From: Pleodorina starrii
Taxonomy: Eukaryota; Chlorophyta; Chlorophyceae; Chlamydomonadales; Volvocaceae
NCBI GenBank assembly: GCA_030267565.1
Contig: BRXU01000006.1
Coordinates: forward strand, 5,134,001-5,198,000
Reading direction: 5' to 3'
DNA length: 64,000 bases
The position numbers and the translations under genes were made by a program. Under the pieces are notes generated by a model. It made no database searches. It worked only from the letters and a program-made list of their open reading frames with translations, and was not told the DNA's origin. The first letter of the stretch is position 1. Every line of letters starts with the position of its first letter. Positions 26,420 to 39,076 of this stretch are shown one piece after another.

Positions 26420-27911
26420 CTCTTCAAGCGAAAACAAAGAGCCAAAACGCGCAGCCCGTTTAACTCATGTGATGTGCTTCCGCAAACAAGATGGTTACCA
26501 ACACTACGGAAAGAAGGATGCGAGGCTCTGTCGTGGCAAATGAAACACGATTGGCAAGTACTGTAATATGTGCAATAGAATCTGCGATTTCTGGGATGGA
26601 AACGGGTCACAACTTTGGCGCGAAGCCGCACGACACGGCCTGCAGGACAGGGGACCAGTTCGCAGGTTCTCCGGAGCCTCTCGCCACTTCAGTGGTTGTC
26701 CTTCCAAAAGACAGTTCATGCTTGACACACGAGTAATGTGCAATTATGGGTCTTGTCAACGCTCAGGCCTGGGCCGCCCAGGTCACACGCAACCACCCGT
26801 TCCTTCGCTGTGGTTCGCATTTGTGCAACCGCCCGCACAGTCCCCCTTGGCATTCACGGACCCAAACACGGCGGTCGGCCGGCAGGCCGGAACGAGGAGA
26901 GGAATGAAGGAGGCCAGGCGTGTGGCGCGGTGTGCGGGTTATGGTGCGTAGCTCGACGAACCGTGCTTCTCCATACATCACAATCGGTGCGATGGGGGGC
27001 CCAGGCCCAGCACGGAGGACGGTGGCCCTGCCTATCGCTCCGCTGTTGTTGCAAACGACTTCACAGAGTGTGCGAGGTCGATAGCATAGTCGGTGTAGCC
27101 GGTGCAATCGGTGCAGGGTCGGTAGTGTAGCCCGGGCAACGACGCCGCGTCGCCTCCTCCCTCTTCCTCGGTCACCGCCAGCGCGTCTGCAAAAGCCGTG
27201 TAAAGCTCCCGCACAGCCTTAACGCTTCCGTGCAACCCCCCGCACACATTACCGCAGCGGGGCCGAAGGGCCTGCCCGCCCGCGACCCCGCCCGCTTGCC
27301 CGCACCGCCTTTCGCGACTCACCGGGCGCATGGGGCCTAGCGGTCATCGCAAGCCCCCCCGGCAGCAGCTCCGTAAGTCAATGCGGCCCAAGGAAGTACG
27401 GCCGTTAGTCGGTCATGCTGCGACGGATGCGACAGGGGCCATCCACTTTACCGGTAACACACACCATACCAAGGAGCCCTGGTGGGGGCCGCTGCTCGGT
27501 CCTGTTGCAGCGGCTTTGGTGACTCCTGGTGTAACCTGATGCGCCATTCGTTTAAGCAGCGCACTTACCGCGGCACAACTGCCTCTCTGCTCCGCAGGTG
27601 GGTGAGGGCTGGACACACTCAAGCGCCCCCAGCCCCCCACCTACCTCCCACCTCCGCCCCTCTCACCCTAACCTACAATGCACCCGCCCCGCGCCTAACC
27701 CTTCTGCCCAGCCACCCGCACCTTCCAAGACCTGGAACAGCCAAGACCCCGAAACACGGCAGCCCCCGTCAACCTTGCGCAGAGCGACCATCCGTGCACC
27801 ATCTGCCGTCCACAATCTCCGGTCCGCAGACGAGCCCAGCATGCCCAACGCCAAACTTCGCGTCCCTATGCATGGCCGACCACTCCGTTGTGAACCGAAT
27901 GGAGTACCGGT
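26420..27911. other. NOT3 upstream region
   Basis: Probable NOT3 promoter and 5' UTR, followed by the 3' flank of PF20. A minus-strand open stretch at about 27330-27032 includes a plausible acidic helix (VRELYTAFADALA) but has no phased neighbours or family resemblance, so I do not call it. No other feature was supported. Confidence 0.4.
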
Positions 27912-27916
27912 TTACA
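27912..27916 (-). terminator. Putative TGTAA poly(A) signal of PF20
   Basis: TTACA on the plus strand reads TGTAA on the PF20 strand, about 200 nt past the stop at 28119. The spacing is typical for this kind of genome. Confidence 0.45.
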
Positions 27917-28118
27917 GTGGACCCCAGAGAAATGCCGTTGCGCCGGTAGGTCAGAATGCACGCTTCGGGGCCGCCGTCGCCGTTGCCGTTTACGGCATGA
28001 ACACACACGTGGCACGCACAGACGCACGCACGGACGGACCGACGCACGCCGAGACGGACGGACAAACGCACGACGAAGGGCCCCGTATACAAGATCATAG
28101 TCTGGCCCCCCAGGGTCG

Positions 28119-31100
28119 TCACGACCATACTCGGAACGTGTTGTCTGAGCCGCATGACATCAGGTACTGGCCGGCGGGGTCGAACAGCACCGCCTGCACC
28201 GCATCCTCGTGGCCCGTCAGCTCCGCCTGCGTTGGCCACATGGGGTGCGGTTGCATGGCGGTTGCGACGGTTGCGGTTGCGGTTGCAGTTGAAGTTTTGG
28301 TTGTATTGGTTACGGCTTGCGGTTGCAGTCCAGGCAGTTGCGGCCGCGAAGTGGCAGACGGGGTAGTAAAATGGGGGAGGTATGGACACGGAAGGTACCA
28401 CTTATGCACTGCGCTTGGCAAAATCAGAAATGCGGAAAAGGTGCGCACAAGAGCAACGCTCACCCCCGCAACACCCCTCCATCCAACCGTCCTCAGCAGC
28501 ACCGTGCGGCGCCGCCGACCCAACCGTTTCCATCTGCATCCTCACGCTGCGCCCCAGATAGCCAGCCAGCCACCCAGACCTCCCTCCTAACCGGTACTCA
28601 ACCCGCGACTCACCCACTCCACCTGATCACCCCTTGCCCCCTCAGCCCTCATTCCTTCGCACCTGCAGCACCCCGTCCGAGATGCTATAGCAGCGGATCT
28701 TTCCGTCGTCACATGCCACCGCCAGCATGTGGCCCGACCGGTCGAACGCAGCCTTGTTGGCGGGGTGCTTGCCTGGCGGGCAGAAGGGGGGTTAATAGTC
28801 AGTATGAGATTGCAGCGGTGGAACGAAGGCGACCTAGCCATCCTGCTGCGCGCCCTCAGCCCCACCTGTGTTTATCGTGCTGATCTCCGCCGTCATGCGC
28901 GTGTCCCACAGCTTGACCACCCCGTCCGCATCCGTGGAGGCCAGGGTGGTGCCCAGCACGTTGAACGTGACAGCGTTGCAGCTGTTCTGGTGGCCGTAGT
29001 AGGTCTGGGAGGGTAGGCGAGTGGCAGGGGTGTGTGAAGGTGTGTGAGAGGGGTTGATGAGTGGGACGGGTGGGTAAGGGATGGGTATGTGACAGGGTGT
29101 GTGAGAGGGGTAGGTGGGTAAGAGGGTGGGTAGGTGGGAAGGGTAGGTGGGTGAGGGCGTGAGAGAAGGGTAGGTGGGTGGATGGGTAGGTAGGTGGGCG
29201 GGAAGGGTAAGTGGGTGAGAGGACGCGAAGGTGGGTGAGAGAGCGTGAGAGAAGGGTAGGTGGGTGTCCCTGCGCTCTTGTAACTCCGTGCTCCCTTCTG
29301 TTCCCGCGCTCGCCCACCTGTGTGCACAGCCCTGCGCGGGCGTCCCAAATGGACACCGTCTTGTCGGACGACGCGGTGGCCAGTGAGGAGGTGAACGGCA
29401 TCCAGGCCAGCTCGTTGACGCTGTCTACGTGGCCGCGGAGGGCCATGCGGCACTTGGACGCGGGCAGGTCCCACAGCCGGACCTGGGAGCGAAGAGGAGA
29501 GAGGGAGAGGGGATGAGGGCAGGGGCCGAGCGGGCGGAGGCAGGGTGGGGATGGAGAGTGAGATGCGGAAATGGAGGCGGAGGACGGCCGCGGAGGGGGG
29601 GAGAGGCAAGCATAGTCCGAGTGGGCAGGGTAGGGGAGGTGAAGCCGCAAGTACCGGTAGTGTGATGTAATTTGAACCACAAAACCAGAGGGCCAGGGGA
29701 AAGGTAGGGTGGATGGGGGGAGCGGGCGGGCATGATGTTGTGTCATCCCGTTGCAACAAGGCCACTCCGCAGCTAGAGCCATCCGGAATTCGGCCCTGGC
29801 CCAGTAACCCCAGCCTACCTATTCAAAGACCATAGTCACCAGCCTACCTGTCAACCGCCACCCGCCACCCGCGTATCAGGTCCCCAGCCCCCGCATTACG
29901 GGACCCCACCACCCTTCGTGACCCGCACACCACCTCACCGTATGGTCCAGGCTGCCCGAAGCCACCACCTCCCCCAGGTGGTGGAAACGGACCGACCAGA
30001 TGGCCTGAGGGGGGTGTTCCACGTATAGGCCGGAGGGGGGAGGGGGGAGGAAGGGGAGGGGGTTGATGAAAGGCAGGCCAAGCAATAAGCAACCCGGGGT
30101 AAAGGGGATGGTCATAAATGAGAATAAACCCCATCGGAATGTGGATTGTGTGAAAGCGATGCGCGGGCTCGGCCTGTGGCTAGCTACCACAAGCGTCCAT
30201 ACCCATGCACACCCGCTCCCACCGCCCCATCCACACCCAAACCCCACAGCACAACCCACCCACCACCATCAAACCACCATCTCCGTCGCCTCCATTCCAC
30301 TGCTGCGGTTTCATTTATGTTTCCCGACCTATTCCACTCCACCCCAGCCCAAAACCCTCATTCAACCCCTGCCCCAGCCCTGCGTTGCGTTCCCTCGTCC
30401 CGGGCCGATTTCTTTTACCCCACCTGCTTGTGGTCCGTAAATGTGGTGGTGCAGCGCTGCTTCTCGAAGTCCCAGATCTTGACGGTCGAGTCGCCGCTGC
30501 CGGAAGCCAGGCAGGTGCCGGCTGGATGGAAGTCAACTCCAGCCACCCAGTCCTTGTGGCCCTCGCCGCACATGATCAGGTCACCGCCTGGTACCGGGAG
30601 GATGAAGGGGGTGGGGGTGGAAGCGGAGGTGAGGGGCTGGCAATGGAAATGCGTCGATGGCGCTGGTTGCAGCATGCAGCCCGTTAGGAAGTCGGTTGAA
30701 ACACCAAGAATGGAGAACGACACCAAAACTTTTGGGTGATAGGCTGGCACCCACCCACCCGCCCAACCCAGTCCCATGCCCACCCGGCATGTGCCACATC
30801 TTCCACGTCTTGTCGTCCGAGGCCGTGACCAGAATTGGCTTGGTTGGGTGCAGCGCCATGTTGGCCACACTCAGCAGGTGCCCCTTGAACGTCTTGGACA
30901 GCGACAGCATCTTGACCGGAGCCGTGGGGAACTCCAGATCCGCGTACGGGTTGCGACGAGGCGGGGCGTTCAGAGAAGCCCACCCGCTGCGAGGACCCGC
31001 GGAAGCGGCGCCGCCGGAGCGGCCGGTGGCGCCTGCGGCACCGGTGGCGGCGCCTCCGGCGCCACCGGCGCCGCCTTCCGCGGCCACGGCGCCTGCGGCG

Positions 31101-34100
31101 CCGTTGGCGGCGGCGGCGGCGCGGCTGCCGCTGGTGTTGCTGGTGCCGCCGAAGGAGCGCTCGCCCAGGACGGCGGCGGTGGTGGCGGCGTTGGCGGCCT
31201 CCAGGGCCTCCGCCTGTGCCGTACACATGCAGCTCGAGTTAGGTCGTGACGGAAGCCCAGCGGGCGCGTCACGTTGCGTCTTTCTTTCTAGTACGAATGG
31301 CCCGCCGGCTCTACCACTCAGGGGGGCTGGACGCTGGAGCCCACTGTAACAAATACTAGGTATGATATGCTGACCCCGCGACTTGAAACGTTTTCCTTCG
31401 ATTGGTCCACTTGCCAGCATATGGCTTTGGACTGTTACATTCTACCCACTACCCCCTCCCCTTCCCCCGCTCCCCCGACCTTTGCCGCCAGCTTGTCCCT
31501 CTCCAGGCACGCCATCATCTTCTCCTTCATCAGCGTCTCGTACTTCTTCTTGAGCTCCAGAATCGTCGGCTCGTACTTGGCGTAGTGGTCTTTGAGCCGC
31601 CGGAGGTCCGTTAGCAGCTTGTTCTTCTCCTGGATATGGGTATGCGGGCGTGCAGGTATGAGCGCAATTTGTATGCACCGTACGACACGGAAGAGAGAAG
31701 AGGAGAGAAGGGGAGAGGGGGCAGAGGGTGGGAGGGAGCGTCCAAGTGGAAGAGTCCAGGGGTAAAATCGAACTTAACAGGACAAGCAAGCTGAACCCTG
31801 GCACACAAGGGCGAAATGCAGCCAGAAAGAAGTTCCGATACCAGAGCGGAAGCGCAGAGAAAGGCGTTAAAATGCAGCGAAGGCGACAAACCCAACTGAT
31901 CAAGTAATCATCCAAGAAGCAAGAACAAAACCCGCGAGCAAAGGCCAGCCCCGTCTCTCCCCCGGGCCCCCACAACACACCTACACACATATGCGGCCCG
32001 CACGCACCTGCGCCACCCGCTTGTGGTGCATTCGATGGAAGTCCCTCTCCTTCCGGAACTTGTCCCACGTGGCACTGGCGCGAGAGGCGATGGACTTGGC
32101 CTCCGCCAGCTCGCGACGCAGCCCCGAAACCTCGTCCTCGAGCTCCTGGGGGTGCGTGCACGCGTTCGTGTGGGCACGTGTGCGTGTAAGTGGATGTGTG
32201 TACCGCTACATGTGCTGGAGTCTGGGTGCGTGTGGATGTGGATGTGGGTGCAGGTGCTTGTTTGTGTGTGTGGATTATGTATCGGGCGTTGCGGGGGAGA
32301 AGTAGTGGATGGATGCAAAGCGCCAAGCCGCAGTGGAGCGGCGGCGGGCAGAAGGGAATGGGAGGAGGGATGGGAACGAGTGGCCTGCGAGCTGGGCAGG
32401 CCTTTGTGCAGCAGCCGAAACCAGTCACTCAGGCGCCAGGCCGCCGGCAGGGGCCAGGCCTCTCCTGGGCCAGCTTAGGCCCAGCCCTGCCCGCACGCGT
32501 GCCCCGGCGTCCTTCCGGGTTTCAGGCCGCGCAGCCCCACCGAGCAAGCTGCCTCCACACCCGTCAGTACTGCGTGCCCAACCGTCACTGTTGCCGCACT
32601 GCTGCGCTGCGATGTGCGGACACACGGCAGTCGGTCTGGCCTGTGCTGGTCTGGGATGCCTCTCCGCTTGGCGGCCCCCGCCTGGCTCGCGTCTCTCGAA
32701 CGGTTGCCGACAGGCTGCCACTGCGATTCGCGCACCTAGCCCAGCCCAGCCCAGCGTGGGCGAGTGCGCGAGCACACTTTCCGCCCTCCTAAGCAGCCCC
32801 CTGGGACTGAGCCCCTAACAGCTCATCACCGCGATAGGCTGCTGTGGGCTGCTGGTGGGCGGCCGACGGCCAGCCGTCCGGCTAGCGCTGTCGCCGGCGC
32901 CGACAGAGGCCGCTGCTGGGAGTGAGTTAACTTAGGAGCTGAGCTGAGGCCATCAGCGTAACTGAGCTCATCAGCCGAGCTGAGCTGGGTCACCAGCATA
33001 GGTGGGGTGAGCTGGGAGTTCACACCATCCCGCAAATCCACTTGGCTCAGGAGCTGCAGACACACCCCCGCCGGGCTAACCCAGATGGACCATCGCATCT
33101 GCGTGCCACGACGCCGGGCGCCGGCCAAGAGTCGTCTCCCACGCCGGCTGCGGTCACTCCATGCATTAATGCGGCGCCGCAACACTATTACACTGATGTG
33201 AGGAGCCACCGACGCCGTCCAGGGATAATTACGCCATGGCTCCCCAGCTGCCTCACTTGCGCTGGGAGAGCTGGGATCGCCCTGGTCTCCGGCCAGCCGA
33301 TGGGAAGGCTGGGCCGTGTGCTGCGGGCCAGGCCTCAGCCGGGCGGTCTGTGGAGGCCAGCCGTCAGTTTCAGCCAGACGACCGTGCAATGGCAATGCGA
33401 AAGAGATGCGGTGGGTGTGACGGGGATCGCCGCCGCAACAGCAGTGCATGGTCGGCGTGGGGTAGGGCAACCCAGGTCCACGGGCTTCAATGCAGGCGGG
33501 CTGCAGGATTACCAACCCAGCCGGGTGCGAGGTGGGTGTAGCCTGCTGCGTTACCCCAAGCGCCCCCGCGGTCTTGTGATTCCTCGGGAAAAGCCCGCCA
33601 GTCGGGAGTGTGGTGTGGCTCAGCTGCCGCGGCTCCGCAGCGTGACTCACCGCGTTGCGCAGATAGACGTCGGGCACGGTGGTCGTGCTGTCCAAGCGGC
33701 CCGTAGCTTTGAGTTCATACCATTCCGCCTCAAAGCATTCACACGTGCGAGACAGGCCCATCTTTATGAAGAAGTTTCGAAGGAAATCGTCGATTACTTC
33801 CGGTTTCTTAACCACCTGTCCGGGCTGCACCTCCTGCGTCCGAGCTCGCGCTGTAGCTGTTTCCTGGAAATCAGTCATTTGGGTGAACGAAACAGATCGG
33901 TTGGTGCGGGTGAGGCAGGGCGCTGCTTCATGCTTCCGCGGGCGTCTCCTACACAGGGCCTCACCTTGGCGGTGAAGGCTTGAAGCTTTCTCAGAGCTGC
34001 ATCAAGGTCTTCACTGGCATTATCCTCCCCATCACTGCTGGGGCGACGTAGAAACCAGCCATCGAACATGCTCGCGCCTTCGACCACGCCAACAACAATG

Positions 34101-34186
34101 ACGTACCTCATAACATCAACCTCCTCATACTTGAAATCATCATCCGAATCCTCCAGCCGAAGCGCATCCAGTCCGTGCTCTGCCAT
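28119..34186 (-). CDS. PF20: PF20, axonemal central-pair WD-repeat protein (SPAG16 orthologue)
   Basis: Structural protein of the flagellar central apparatus; published work places PF20 on the bridges linking the C1 and C2 microtubules, and mutants are paralysed. Twelve exons hold phase: 34186-34107, 34037-33965, 33863-33651, 32145-32008, 31629-31480, 31213-30784, 30587-30424, 30004-29939, 29482-29318, 29004-28866, 28772-28663, 28226-28119, predicting 611 aa, close to the about 606 I recall for PF20. Order: acidic start (MAEHGLDALRLEDSDDD), a LisH-like helix pair (VIDDFLRNFFIKMGLSRTCE), coiled coil with the SPAG16 hallmark KERDFHRMHHKRVAQ, an Ala/Gly-rich linker (exon 6), then about seven WD repeats from about residue 320 to the end. 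Repeat signatures include DDKTWKMWHM, GDSTVKIWDF, SDKTVSIWDA, DADGVVKLWD and DNTFRVWS. Confident by motif and chromosomal knowledge. Confidence 0.95.
29010..29275. repeat. G-rich minisatellite in a PF20 intron
   Basis: Imperfect tandem repeats built from GGTAGGTGGGTGAGAGAAGG-like units fill most of the intron between the exons at 29318-29482 and 28866-29004. Seen directly; unit length varies. Confidence 0.7.
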
Positions 34187-35292
34187 GGTCCTGTTCGGGC
34201 CGCGCGTCAGGTCGCGCAAGCCCCAGTCCCTTAATTTATAGCGCTTTGCTCAAACTTCTTGTCGGTCAGTTCAATCATAACATGTGCAAAATGACACCAG
34301 CAGAACTTATCGCGGAGGGTGCTAACAAACAGGACACAGTCTTCTTGTTATTGGCTTGGCAACGACGTATACGGGCGGAACATAAGTCATACACGCGCTT
34401 CGGGAGCGAATCCAATGCACCGCCGGTTCCTCGCAACCGAACTAGCTGCGGAAGCAACCGACTTCGTACGTGACAATAACCGTCTCTTGGCGGTCGGCCG
34501 TTCGCTTAAAATACAGGGATGCCACTTGTGTCGTGCGCATTCACAAATGATAAAGTCAATGTCTTACCTGGGCAAACGTGTGTGCGTCTAGTGCAGGGCA
34601 GTATGCATCGGACCTGCTGTAACAAACGAGGACGAACGAGGCTTCCGCGCATCTGCATTGGAAAGGGCAAACAGTCCAGGCGTGTACATGCATTATATCT
34701 CGTTCTTCCAGTAATACGCAGCCCTTGAGTACACATGACCCATGAAGCTGCGCTTCATTGCCCGGAGCAAGTTTTGTAAAGGAGGAGAAGTGGCAGAGCG
34801 AGTACGAGTTGGCGGGGTCGGCCGAGCGTACGGAGCGACACTCACACACTCACATACAGTCACACGGTCACACACTCATACTCTGACATTCACACATGCA
34901 CGCACTCACACACTGTCACTCGCACACACGCACATATGCACACACACTCACTCGCACACACGCACACTCACTCACACTCACTCACTCTCACACACACTCA
35001 CACTCACTCACCTCCAGAAAGGCCGCCCTGCGACGCCCCAGCTCCCAACGGACTCCGCCCCCCCCCGCAGCCGCAACCAGCAACGCCAAGACCGCCACTG
35101 ACGGCTCACCCGCTCACTCGACCCTCCCCACGCCGCGTCGTAATTCCGCCAACCGACGTCGCCCGCACCGCCTCACGCCAAGGCATGCCACGATTGCCAC
35201 CACACCACACCACACCACACCACACGACACGCCCCGCCTCGCCCCGCTACAGCCCCCCCCCAGCACGTCCTCCCTCCCGCACGTTGTTCTCC
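34187..35292. other. PF20 upstream region
   Basis: Contains the presumed PF20 promoter. Position 34841-35010 is a CACTCA/CACACA-type simple repeat, and 35199-35225 is a CCACA-type run. Apart from these I see no supported feature. The downstream end of the next minus-strand gene lies at 35293. Confidence 0.5.
34841..35010. repeat. CACTCA/CACACA microsatellite
   Basis: Degenerate alternation of CACACT, CACTCA and CACACA over about 170 bp, seen directly. Confidence 0.8.
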
Positions 35293-37110
35293 TCACGGCG
35301 GCGGCGCCACCTGCAGAGAGGAGCTGCCCGCGTACCGCTCCAACACCGGAAAGTAATGCACCACCTGCCGCCCACCACCGCCACCACCGGATGATGCTGT
35401 GGCGGCGGCGGCGGCAGCGCCGGCGCTCCCGCCGCCCAGCAGCAGCGGCTGCCGCGGCCGCTGCCCCAGGCCCGGCGGCGGCGGCACGACGCGCACCGCC
35501 AGCCTGCCGTGCGCCGCCAGATGGTGCAGCAGCTCCCGGACGGCCTGTGGCGGAATGACGTCCGACGACGACACCAGCAGCTCCCCCGGGAGGCCCGGTT
35601 GCCGCATCACCAGCCCCAGCAGCCGCTGCAGCAGCGCGTCCCACATCTTGACGTTGACGGCGCCCCGATGGTCCAGCCACGGCCACGCGTTCCCGCACCG
35701 CCGCCGCGCCAGCGCCCGCGCTGCCCGCACCCCCCCCCTGCACGGGCGCCCGCGCCGGCGCCCATGGACGAGGCCGCCGTCCCAGCGGCCCCAGGGCCGG
35801 CAGCCCTCGCCGCTGCGTCCTCCGTCTGCCTGCCCGCGCCCGTGCCCGCGCCCATGTCCGTGTCCATGGCTCCATGCCCTCTATGGCTGCTCCACTGGCA
35901 GCGGCCGGGGGAGGGCCCGCCTCCTGTGCCTCAGGTGCGACAGGGGCAGTCGCTGGAGCTGGCGCTGCGTCGGCGGCCGCTGTGCCGGCGGCGGCGGCTG
36001 CGGCGTCAGCGGCGGCGCCGCCGACCTCTACGATGGCGTCGCGGCAGTGCTGCGCCGCCTTGAAGTGCAGCGCGTCCCAGCCGCCCACCCGCCGCGCCAG
36101 GCCGTGCAGCTCGAGGCCCCGCAGCACCAACGACACGAGGTGATGCGTGGGCGGCACAGACACCGTCAGCAACGTCGTCGACGCCGCTGTCGGTGCCGAC
36201 GGCGGCGGCGGCGCTGCCGCCGCGCCGTCGGTCGATGCTGCGGCACCTTCGGCGGCAGTGGCGCCGCCGCTGCCCTCCGCGCCGCCCAGAGCTACGCCGC
36301 CGTCGGCGGCCTTGCCCAGCCGCGCGTACAGCTCCGCGAACGTCAGTCCGTCGGGCCCAGCCGCCTCCAGCAGCGCCTCCGTGGCCTCCGCCAGTTCCTC
36401 CATCACCGCAGGGCAGGACGGCGCCTCCGCCGCCAGATGTGCCTTGGCCGCTGCCCTGGCGGCGCCGCGGACCGCCGGGTCCGTCGCCACCGCCGACGGC
36501 GCAAACAGCGGCGCCGCGCCTTCGGGGAGCTCGCCCGCGCTGGGCCACGGACCGGAGCTGCCCGCGAGCTCGACCTCGGTGGCGGTCGCGCCGTCACCGT
36601 GGGCCAGCAGCCCGGCGCTCAGCCCGCCGCGACTGTGGTGATGGTGGTGGTGGTGGTGGTCGTCGTGTTGTTGATAGATGCTGCCTTTGGCCCGGCTTCG
36701 GGCGTTGCTGTTGTTGTTGGTGGTGGTGGTGATGGCGACCGTGGGCTTGATCGGCAGCGGCGGCGGCCGTGTGTCGCGTCTGCGGGCGCTGCGCCTCCGT
36801 CTCCGCCGCCGCCGCCGCACCGATCGCCACGCGCCTGCCCGCCACAGGCGCCGGCGCGGTGGGCCACACGCCGCCGCCGCCGCTGTCGGCCGCCGCCGCC
36901 GCCGCCGGCACGATGAGCAGCTGCACCGACGTCAGCAGCATGCTGGCAGTGGCCGCCTGGCCCGCCCACTCGGGCTGCGTCTCCACCGCCCCCGGCAGCA
37001 GCTCCACCTAACCCAGCGCCTGTACCAACGCCACCAACTCGCTAGGCAGCGGCTCCTGCCCCTCCAGCGCCAGCGCCCCGCGGCTCACGTCCACAGAGCA
37101 GAGACGGCGG
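35293..37110 (-). CDS. TFIIIC largest-subunit (GTF3C1-like) C-terminal region, possibly fragmentary
   Basis: The last segment (about 35705-35293) reads PWLDHRGAVNVKMWDALLQR, then VMRQPGLPGELL, AVRELLHHLAAHGRL and HYFPVLERY. This is the pattern at the C-terminus of the B-box-binding subunit of TFIIIC (human GTF3C1 has PWRIVDGRLN, MTRPGITE, LLQGLE and VFPHEVNW in the same order). Upstream, in another frame, about 36430-35880 holds a winged-helix-like stretch (LTFAELYARLG) and LELHGLARRVGGWDALHF. The frame change falls near a run of nine G, so an intron, a sequencing slip or a real frameshift are all possible. A further upstream stretch (PLPSELVALVQALG then an in-frame TAG) reaches about 37110. 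The full subunit is usually well over 1,500 residues, and the N-terminal part was not found in the window. Exon limits are not resolved. Confidence 0.45.
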
Positions 37111-39076
37111 TGAGACACTGGAGGAGCTGCTGTTGCTGTTGCGAGATCTCAAGGTGAGGGTGCGTGTCCAGGACCAGGGCTAGGGCTCGGGCAAGAGTGA
37201 GATAACAAGTTAATGGGACGTGGGCGCTTCTGCACGGCCTCCGGATGTGAGAGAGCGTGTATGTGTGTATGTGTGCCCTTGTATGTGTATGGGTGAATTA
37301 AAGAAAGATACCGCAACGGAGGGAAGGAGGCGACGGTAGCGAACGGACCCAGGACCGTTGCGAGTGGACGTCGGGGCGGGAGGCTGGACCCCAAAGGAGT
37401 CGGGGGCGAGGTAACATGTGAAATGGGGGGTGGGCGCTGCTGAGCGAGAGCTGTGCTGCAGGTGACGAGGCCCATTTCGAGCATCTGGACTCTGGAGCCC
37501 ACTGTAAGGAAAAACATCACTTGAACTGTAATGACCGATGGCCTGCCATTTGGTTGTACTTGCGGCCATTGCCGTTACTGGGGACTCGCCATGTGCAGCA
37601 TTCCATACCCAGCCAAACCCGCCGCCACCCAAGCATTGCATCGATAACCGCCCGTCGCATCGCTCTCTATGCCCGTGCGCTTGCTGCCTCAGGATGTCCA
37701 AGATGAAGATGGCCGGGGGAGGCTGCCGCTGCCGCACCGCAGCATCTGTGCAGCACCACCCACCGTTGCGCCCGAGGAGGAGCAGGAGGAGAGTGCTTGT
37801 GGCCCGACCCCGGCCAAGCGCCCACGACTTGAATCGGACGAAGCTGTTGCTGCTACTGCTGCTGTTGGACCTGACAGCTGCTCTGGTAGCGGCGGTGGCG
37901 GCGGTGGCCATTCTGGGGGAGAGCAGCGGAAGGACAGCAAGGAGAAGGACGCCTCGGAGGGAGCCTCGGAGCTCACGGGGGCCGCGGCTGCGGTTGGGCT
38001 TGCTGGGCAGCTGTGTGGCTACCTGTGGGGAGAGCTGCTGAGGAACGTAATGCCGCACACTGCGCTGGAGGTGCTGCAGGTGCGTGCATGGGTGTGTGTG
38101 TGGGGGGGGAGGGGCGGGTCGGTAAGAACAACGAAGCTACCACAGCGAAGGAACCGAAGCATTGTCGCCCCCGTTGTCGTTGTCGCCGTTGCCGTCGCCT
38201 TGTCGTTTGGTCAAGTGGTCCAGCGGTGGTCCAAACATACGAACCGCAACGGTGGAACCGCAGCGAAGGAACCGCACTGAAGGGTACGTACCGGTAGTTG
38301 GATATGCTGCACACACAGTTCGTAGGTGTTTGAGCGATTGCATCCGTCCACATACCGGTACGACCGCAAGGATTTGCGATTTCCACTGCATACATTCTAC
38401 CCACGCCCGTGCAATCCTCCCTCCTCGTTTCACCAGGCGTTGGTCTCGGGCCCGGACACCACCTGCTGCGAGGTACAGCAATTCGTACAGAAGCAGGCGT
38501 ACTGCAAGCTCGCGACAATGGCGCCGGTGCAACGGCTGCAATTGCCGCCGTCGTTCCGGATGCCGGGCCACCCGGACTTCGAAGCCTTGCGGGAGGCGGC
38601 CGCAGCCACGGTACGTACGGAATGGATGGCTAAGTTGGGTGCGTAAGGGCTGGAGGGTGACTCGGGGCTGACAGCCCGCTGCCCGCCGATCTACATGTGC
38701 CCGCATGTGTGGATGTGTAAGCGTTCCGATTCTTGCTTTCGACCTGTGCAATCACTCCTGCTGTTGCGCACAGGACGAGTGTAGCAGCTATGAGGAGCGA
38801 AGGCCGCTGCCGACCCAGCCACAGCAGCCCGGCCTTCCGGAGGGGGCCACCACCACCACCGGTGCCGGTGCCACCTCCGCCGGGGGCGGCCGTGGTGGTT
38901 TTGGAGGCGGCGGCGGCACGCCCAGCGGCGCGCCGCCGCTGCCGCTGCCTGAGGTCGTCGCTGCTGCGCTGCGGAGCGGCCAACGGCTCAGTCGTCAGTG
39001 CAATGAGTGGCATCAGGGCAAGCAGGAGCACATTCTGGCGGCGAGGGGCACTAGTGCCGCCCACAGCAGAAGTTAG
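37046..39076 (+). CDS. Unidentified multi-exon protein, 5' end unresolved
   Basis: Not recognised. Three downstream exons join in phase 0 with good splice sites: 37693-38079 (129 codons), 38437-38610 (58) and 38774-39076 (101 with stop TAG). An upstream exon ending at 37153 (LEELLLLLRDLK, donor AAG/GTGAGG) fits phase 0, but its start is unclear because an in-frame stop lies at 37043. The protein has an acidic and basic low-complexity segment with a likely nuclear signal (PAKRPRLESDE), a hydrophobic helical part (QLCGYLWGELLRNVMPHTAL), a Cys-containing block (TTCCEVQQFVQKQAYCKL) and a Gly/Pro-rich tail. The proposed 5' exon overlaps the antisense TFIIIC-like region, so one of the two models is probably too long there. 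Confidence 0.5.

Noticed and set aside
27032..27331. Small minus-strand gene between NOT3 and PF20
   Set aside because: One short open stretch without phased exons, motifs or supporting signals.
35114..36820. Single 568-codon open frame on the minus strand and a 505-codon one on the plus strand (35399-36916)
   Set aside because: GC-rich DNA keeps several frames open. Only parts of the minus frame look protein-like, and its start and end are low-complexity Arg/Ala. The TFIIIC-like end is in a different frame.
31338..37505. A shared 16-mer CTGGAGCCCACTGTAA at about 31340 and 37488
   Set aside because: Flanks do not match, and a 16-base match is about what chance allows in a 64-kb window.
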